This document shows, piece by piece, positions 59,784 to 64,000 of a stretch of 64,000 nucleotides of DNA. The DNA comes from Nitrosomonas oligotropha. GTDB lineage: Bacteria > Pseudomonadota > Gammaproteobacteria > Burkholderiales > Nitrosomonadaceae. The notes under the pieces were generated by a model. The model worked only from the letters and a program-made list of their open reading frames with translations. It was not told the DNA's origin and searched no databases. Location of the stretch: positions 1-64,000 of the forward strand of contig NZ_QRBZ01000016.1 of the NCBI RefSeq assembly GCF_009833085.1, in the 5' to 3' direction. Position numbers and translations under genes: made by a program. Within the stretch, counting starts at the first letter, position 1; each line of letters opens with the position of its first letter.

Positions 59784-60626
59784 TTAATTATCTTTTAAGC
59801 GCATAGAAATGTTACCGGTATTATAAGATTGTCTACCATCAGGAGTAATTAAGCAAATAGAACCGTCATCATTTACATCATCAACAATTCCATCAACCGA
59901 TTGTTTATTTGGAAAAAGCAGCGTCACATTCTTTCCTTGGTACGCATGATAGCTCATCCATTCCTCTTTGAAATATGAGAAGCCATATTTCTCGAAGTCA
60001 GACAAAACTGTATATAATTGAATAAGAAGTGCGCTAAATATTTCGTTACGATCATGCACTTTGCCTGTGCATTGAAATAAATCAGTTACTTTTTGTTCAA
60101 TGTGAGATTTTATCGAAAGCGGAAGATGAAAATTTATACCGATGCCAATTACAGCAAATGCTGGTCCATCTATTTTTCCACGAAGCTCTATTAATATGCC
60201 TGCCAATTTACTACTATCGAACAGGATATCATTAGGCCATTTAAGATAAATATTGTTGCCTGAGAAAGATCTTAAGACACGTACGAGAACAACACCAATA
60301 ACTAAGCTTAAGCCAGATAAGACAGAAACATCATTTTCAAAACGCCACAAAATTGAAAAGGCCAGCGTATTACCTAATGTGCCTCCAAACCATTTACGAT
60401 TTTCCCGACCACGACCTTTAAGTTGGATCTCAGCAGATGCAACAACTATTGGTTTATTATAGTATTCAGATTTATCGAATTTATTCAAAATATAATTGTT
60501 CGTGGAATCAATTATATTGAATATTTTTATATTAAATTTATTTGAATCATAGGGAATAAGCTGAAGAATTTTATTTTTATTTAATAAATTAACTTTAACT
60601 ACATTAAAATTCTTAATTTTTTCCAA
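59784..60626 (-). CDS. birA: biotin-[acetyl-CoA-carboxylase] ligase
   Basis: Attaches biotin to the acetyl-CoA carboxylase carrier protein. It has 280 residues: the catalytic BirA domain with VASAEIQLKGRGRENRKWFG (about residues 68-87, GRGR..R.W) and YLKWPNDILFDSSKLAGILI, and the C-terminal SH3-like domain. There is no room for the N-terminal HTH of E. coli BirA, so it is a ligase only. The start appears to be TTG, since no in-frame ATG precedes the conserved region. The DNA is strikingly AT-rich (one 60-bp line near 60.5 kb has only 8 G/C), with Asn/Lys/Ile-rich protein. Confidence 0.94.
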   Translation of the reverse strand: MEKIKNFNVVKVNLLNKNKILQLIPYDSNKFNIKIFNIIDSTNNYILNKFDKSEYYNKPIVVASAEIQLKGRGRENRKWFGGTLGNTLAFSILWRFENDVSVLSGLSLVIGVVLVRVLRSFSGNNIYLKWPNDILFDSSKLAGILIELRGKIDGPAFAVIGIGINFHLPLSIKSHIEQKVTDLFQCTGKVHDRNEIFSALLIQLYTVLSDFEKYGFSYFKEEWMSYHAYQGKNVTLLFPNKQSVDGIVDDVNDDGSICLITPDGRQSYNTGNISMRLKDN

Positions 60627-60707
60627 AAATGAAATATATAAAAACTTCTTTAGTAGTAATTTTGTATTAAAAAATTATCAAATAAAGATTGTGAAACAAA
60701 AACAATT

Positions 60708-61106
60708 TTATTCTTCATTGATTTCATTCTTATCAGTTGCTTCTTCAACTGGACGGTCAAGTAGTTCCACTAGCGCCATTGGAGCGTTGTCGCCTTTTCT
60801 ATAGCCGTATTTAAGAATTCTCACGTAACCACCTGGTCGCGCACTATATCGCGGACCAAGCTCATCAAATAATTTTGTTACGATCTGGCGATCACGTAAC
60901 TTATTAAAAGCTGCTCTACGATTAGACAAAGAGGGTTTTTTTCCTAAAGTAATAACAGGTTCAACATAACTTCTGAGTTCTTTTGCTTTTGGAAGCGTTG
61001 TAGTAATCACTTCATGACGTAATAAAGAATTACTCATGTTACGAAACATTGCTAGTCTGTGACTGCTTGTTCTATTTAATTTTCTAAATGCATTATTATG
61101 ACGCAT
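60708..61106 (-). CDS. rplQ: 50S ribosomal protein L17
   Basis: 132 residues starting [20 protein letters not shown], the L17 N-terminus. [21 protein letters not shown] is a variable tail. L17 lies at the base of the large subunit exit tunnel. The start overlaps the rpoA stop by 11 bp, the usual coupling. The last gene of the alpha operon; the AT-rich downstream segment (60627-60707) has only a weak hairpin. Confidence 0.98.
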   Translation of the reverse strand: MRHNNAFRKLNRTSSHRLAMFRNMSNSLLRHEVITTTLPKAKELRSYVEPVITLGKKPSLSNRRAAFNKLRDRQIVTKLFDELGPRYSARPGGYVRILKYGYRKGDNAPMALVELLDRPVEEATDKNEINEE

Positions 61107-62097
61107 GATTCTGATCCTTCGATATATTTTCTAAATTAGCAGGTGGCCAATTATCTAATTTCATACCTAAAGTGAGTTCTCTCGATGCCAATACTTCTTT
61201 AATTTCATTGAGAGATTTTCTTCCTAAATTTGGTGTCCTTAGTAACTCAGCCTCCGTCCGTTGAATCAAATCACCAATATAATAGATATTTTCTACTTTT
61301 AAACAATTAGCGGACCTGACAGTTAGCTCTAGATCATCAACAGGCCGAAGCAATATGGGATCAATTTGAGGCATTTGTGGTTTTTCTTTTGGAATAGGGG
61401 TACTCTCCAAATCTGCAAAAACCGACAACTGCTGTACTAAAACACGGGCTGCATATCGTATTGCTTCTTCTGGCTCAACAACGCCGTTTGTTTCCAAATC
61501 AATAATTAATTTATCTAAATCGGTACGCTGCTCTACTCGAGCACTTTCAACAGTATAACTAACGCGTCTAACCGGACTGAAAGAAGCATCTAAAAAAATT
61601 GTTCCAATGTCTTTGTCAACATTTTTATTCTTTCTAATTGTTGCCGGAACAAATCCTCTTCCTTTCTCTACCCTCAATTCAATATTAATTTTACTATCTG
61701 AAGTCAAATGAGCAATGATATGTTCTGGGTTAATTATTTCAACATCGTGTCCAGTTTCAATGTCGCCAGCAGTAACAACACCTTTTCCATTTTTCCTCAA
61801 GTATAAAGTAGCCTCGTCATTATTATGAAGTTTCAAGACTATACCTTTAATATTCAATAAGATATCAACTATATCTTCTTGGACTCCATCTAAAGCAGAG
61901 TATTCATGAACTATTCCAGCGATCTTAACTTCCGTAGGAGCAAAACCAGACATTGAAGATAATAGAATTCTTCGAAGTGCATTACCCAATGTATGGCCAT
62001 AACCCCTTTCAAAAGGTTCCATCACCACTTTGGCATGCAAAGGAGATATGTTCTGAACATCAATAATTCGTGGTGTAAGCAGCTCCGTACCGAGCAT
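61096..62097 (-). CDS. rpoA: RNA polymerase alpha subunit
   Basis: 333 residues. The N-terminal assembly domain (about 1-230) has [20 protein letters not shown] and [20 protein letters not shown] linker rich in Pro ([18 protein letters not shown]) precedes the C-terminal domain (about 250-320) with [18 protein letters not shown] and [18 protein letters not shown], which bind UP elements and activators. The start [13 protein letters not shown] is usual for the family. Confidence 0.99.
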   Translation of the reverse strand: MLGTELLTPRIIDVQNISPLHAKVVMEPFERGYGHTLGNALRRILLSSMSGFAPTEVKIAGIVHEYSALDGVQEDIVDILLNIKGIVLKLHNNDEATLYLRKNGKGVVTAGDIETGHDVEIINPEHIIAHLTSDSKINIELRVEKGRGFVPATIRKNKNVDKDIGTIFLDASFSPVRRVSYTVESARVEQRTDLDKLIIDLETNGVVEPEEAIRYAARVLVQQLSVFADLESTPIPKEKPQMPQIDPILLRPVDDLELTVRSANCLKVENIYYIGDLIQRTEAELLRTPNLGRKSLNEIKEVLASRELTLGMKLDNWPPANLENISKDQNHAS

Positions 62098-62128
62098 AAA
62101 AAATCCTTTTGTTTAAAATCTATATTGA

Positions 62129-62755
62129 CTATTTTGAATATAATTCAATTATCAATGATTCATTAATAGAAGAAGGTAAATCCGAACGCTCAGGTTTCAT
62201 TTTATAGATACCCTTCATTTCGTTAACATTTACATCTATCCAGGAAGGGAAATTCCGATTGTTGGCTATCTCAATAGAAGATTTAATGCGTAATTGATTT
62301 TTCGCATTTTTATCAATTTCGATCGTATCCCCGACATTAACTAAATAGGCCGGTATATTAACTCTATGTCCATTTACCAAAATACAATTATGTCTAACAA
62401 TTTGACGGGCTTCTGATCTGGATGATCCAAATCCCATATGGTAAACGACATTGTCAAGGCGACTTTCTAACAATTGTAATAAGTTATCGCCAGTTATCCC
62501 TCGTGTCTTGTCAGCAGCCTTATAAATATTCCGAAATTGTTTTTCTAGAATGCCATAGATTTTTTTAACTTTCTGTTTCTCACGCAACTGACCGCCATAA
62601 TCAGATAATCGTCCTTTTTTTTGACCATGTTGTCCAGGTGGATAATTTCTACGCTCTATAGCGCATTTATCAGTAAAACATTTTTCACCTTTCAAGAATA
62701 ATTTTTCACCTTCTCGTCGGCATTGTTTACATTTTGGTGCAAGATTTCTAGCCAA
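62129..62755 (-). CDS. rpsD: 30S ribosomal protein S4
   Basis: 208 residues starting MARNLAPKCKQCRREGEKLF. The zinc-finger-like Cys pattern at the N-terminus (CKQCRR...CFTDKC) is the C+ form of S4. The S4 domain (RLDNVVYHMGFGSSRSEARQ) binds 16S rRNA. S4 is also the usual translational regulator of the alpha operon. 9 bp to rpsK. Confidence 0.99.
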   Translation of the reverse strand: MARNLAPKCKQCRREGEKLFLKGEKCFTDKCAIERRNYPPGQHGQKKGRLSDYGGQLREKQKVKKIYGILEKQFRNIYKAADKTRGITGDNLLQLLESRLDNVVYHMGFGSSRSEARQIVRHNCILVNGHRVNIPAYLVNVGDTIEIDKNAKNQLRIKSSIEIANNRNFPSWIDVNVNEMKGIYKMKPERSDLPSSINESLIIELYSK

Positions 62756-62764
62756 GATATCTCC

Positions 62765-63154
62765 TTAAATACGGCGTTTTTTAGGTGGACGACAACCATT
62801 ATGTGGCACGGGTGTCACATCTGAAATACTAGTAATTTTAAAACCAGCCGCATTCAGAGCTCTTACTGCAGAGTCACGACCAGGACCTGGGCCTTTTACC
62901 TTGACTTCAAGATTCTTGACGCCACAATCAATAGCTATTTTACTCGCTGTTTCAGCAGCAACTTGTGCGGCAAATGGTGTACTTTTTCTCGACCCTTTAA
63001 ATCCAGCTCCACCTGAAGTAGCCCATGATAGAGCATTTCCTTGCCTGTCAGTTATTGTAACTATTGTATTATTAAAAGAAGCATGTATATGTGCAATGCC
63101 CTCAGAAACATTTTTTTTAATCTTTTTCTTAACACGTGAGTTTGTTTTATTCAT
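62765..63154 (-). CDS. rpsK: 30S ribosomal protein S11
   Basis: 129 residues containing [40 protein letters not shown], and the C-terminal [15 protein letters not shown], all S11 signatures. It contacts the mRNA platform of the small subunit. Confidence 0.99.
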   Translation of the reverse strand: MNKTNSRVKKKIKKNVSEGIAHIHASFNNTIVTITDRQGNALSWATSGGAGFKGSRKSTPFAAQVAAETASKIAIDCGVKNLEVKVKGPGPGRDSAVRALNAAGFKITSISDVTPVPHNGCRPPKKRRI

Positions 63155-63191
63155 TATAACACCCGAAATTGCATCTATTTAATTAACAAAG

Positions 63192-63551
63192 TTAACGAGC
63201 ACGTATTGCTTTGCGAGGGCCTTTTCTAGTTCTTGCATTTGTTCTAGTACGTTGTCCTCGAACAGGGAGACCTCGTCGATGTCGTAAGCCTCTATAACAT
63301 CCAAGATCCATTAATCTCTTAATGTTCATCGAAATTTCACGACGAAGATCTCCTTCAATTGTCATTCGAGTTACATATTCACGCAATTGTTCAATTTGCT
63401 CTTCAGTGAGATCTTTCAATTTTTTATCAGTATCTATGCCAACAGCATGACAAATGTTCTTAGAACTAGATCTACCAATACCATAAATTGCAGTGAGAGC
63501 AATACCAACATGTTGATGATTAGGTATGTTTACGCCAGCAATACGTGCCAT
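63192..63551 (-). CDS. rpsM: 30S ribosomal protein S13
   Basis: 119 residues beginning [39 protein letters not shown] is the conserved C-terminal part and ends RKAIRAR. S13 sits in the head and touches the P-site tRNA and L5. First in the alpha operon after rpmJ. Confidence 0.99.
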   Translation of the reverse strand: MARIAGVNIPNHQHVGIALTAIYGIGRSSSKNICHAVGIDTDKKLKDLTEEQIEQLREYVTRMTIEGDLRREISMNIKRLMDLGCYRGLRHRRGLPVRGQRTRTNARTRKGPRKAIRAR

Positions 63552-63583
63552 TTATATTTTCCTATATAATCTTGCTTTCACTT

Positions 63584-63697
63584 TTAACCTTGTCGTTGTT
63601 TGTGTCTTGGATCTATGCAAATGACTCGCACAACTCTATTACGTCTAATTATTTTGCAATTTCTGCAATATTTTTTAACTGAAGCATTTACTTTCAT
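63584..63697 (-). CDS. rpmJ: 50S ribosomal protein L36
   Basis: A 37-residue protein too short for routine frame lists: [20 protein letters not shown] at the start and [16 protein letters not shown] at the end. The Cys-x2-Cys...Cys...His pattern is the zinc-binding C+ form of L36. Lies between infA and rpsM, the standard place. The leader has no Shine-Dalgarno (AAACCTT before ATG). Confidence 0.97.
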   Translation of the reverse strand: MKVNASVKKYCRNCKIIRRNRVVRVICIDPRHKQRQG

Positions 63698-63751
63698 AAG
63701 GTTTGATTTAGAAATTATAATTAGTAATAATAATATGTAGATTTTTATTTT

Positions 63752-63970
63752 CTATTTAGCTCGGAATGTAATTCGAGCCCTTGTTAAATCATAAGGCGTC
63801 AAATCAACGGTAACCTTGTCACCTGGCAAAATTCTTATATAGTGCATACGCATTTTTCCCGAAATATGTCCTAACACTATGTGTCCATTTTCTAACTTAA
63901 CTCGAAATGTTGCATTTGGAAGCGTTTCGAGAATTTCACCTTGCATCTGTATTGTATCTTCTTTTGCCAT
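63752..63970 (-). CDS. infA: translation initiation factor IF-1
   Basis: A 72-residue single OB-fold: [20 protein letters not shown] at the start, [20 protein letters not shown] in the middle and [12 protein letters not shown] at the end. Length and order are those of bacterial IF-1. It is part of the spc/alpha ribosomal block; secY would be expected beyond the right edge. Confidence 0.98.
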   Translation of the reverse strand: MAKEDTIQMQGEILETLPNATFRVKLENGHIVLGHISGKMRMHYIRILPGDKVTVDLTPYDLTRARITFRAK

Positions 63971-64000
63971 TAAAAAACGCCAAATATTTATCTTGTAGGT

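Noticed and set aside
60627..60707. Weak hairpin after rplQ (ATTGT/ACAAT)
   Set aside because: Only a 5-bp A/T stem in a very AT-rich region, expected by chance.

Overview
The window is an ordinary housekeeping stretch of a betaproteobacterial chromosome, most likely from the Nitrosomonadaceae (Nitrosomonas-like). This rests on gene order and protein character: the hfq-hflX-hflK-hflC-DUF2065-hisZ-purA run, ilvB-ilvH-ilvC-psd-pssA-leuA, rppH next to a divergent proS, bioB-F-H-C-D, pilM-N-O-P-Q divergent from a class A PBP, and a two-heme cytochrome c peroxidase of the Nitrosomonas type. No ammonia-oxidation gene is present, so the genus is an inference.

Layout. 0.1-1.9 kb: rpsT, two small exported proteins and a GNAT acetyltransferase. 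1.9-8.4 kb: the hfq/hfl operon and the hisZ-purA group, separated by a strong intrinsic terminator after hflC. 8.6-13.4 kb: di-heme peroxidase, rppH, proS, a lytic transglycosylase and a TlpA-type thioredoxin. 13.4-20.2 kb: branched-chain amino acid genes (ilvBHC, leuA) interleaved with phosphatidylethanolamine synthesis (psd, pssA). 20.2-25.6 kb: tldD, a nitrilase-family amidohydrolase, and divergent glnE. 25.7-32.4 kb: a type IV pilin behind a sigma-54-like promoter, a GAF-MshEN-PilB-like ATPase with a metallo-beta-lactamase-fold phosphodiesterase, UspA, TerC, and a patatin with a small partner. 32.4-43.9 kb is the most accessory part: a MITE-like element, proline iminopeptidase, a CPBP membrane protein, a SEFIR-TPR protein with 144-bp tandem repeats, an EAL-HDOD protein, a four-gene small-protein cluster, a PEP-CTERM protein, DUF202, a frameshifted DUF3175 gene and a ParE-type toxin-antitoxin pair. 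43.9-49.6 kb: the biotin operon, comF and trmL. 49.7-57.2 kb: pilQPONM and mrcA. 57.2-60.6 kb: hemB, a candidate small RNA, ysxC, coaX and birA. 60.7-64 kb: the alpha operon (infA, rpmJ, rpsM, rpsK, rpsD, rpoA, rplQ).

Genes that work together: PilM-N-O-P-Q build the alignment complex and secretin through which pilins such as the one at 25.8 kb would be displayed. BioC and BioH make pimeloyl-ACP, BioF, BioD and BioB finish biotin (the BioA step is outside the window), and BirA attaches it. IlvBH and IlvC supply ketoisovalerate precursors, from which LeuA draws for leucine. RppH and Hfq both act in RNA turnover.

The least explained signals are a plus-strand three-hairpin RNA candidate with CU-rich loops between hemB and ysxC, a terminator-like hairpin just before the peroxidase start codon, the SEFIR-TPR protein, the 149-bp inverted-repeat element, and a sharply AT-rich block from about 59.8 kb to the right edge. 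I found no tRNA, rRNA, CRISPR array, phage or complete insertion sequence.
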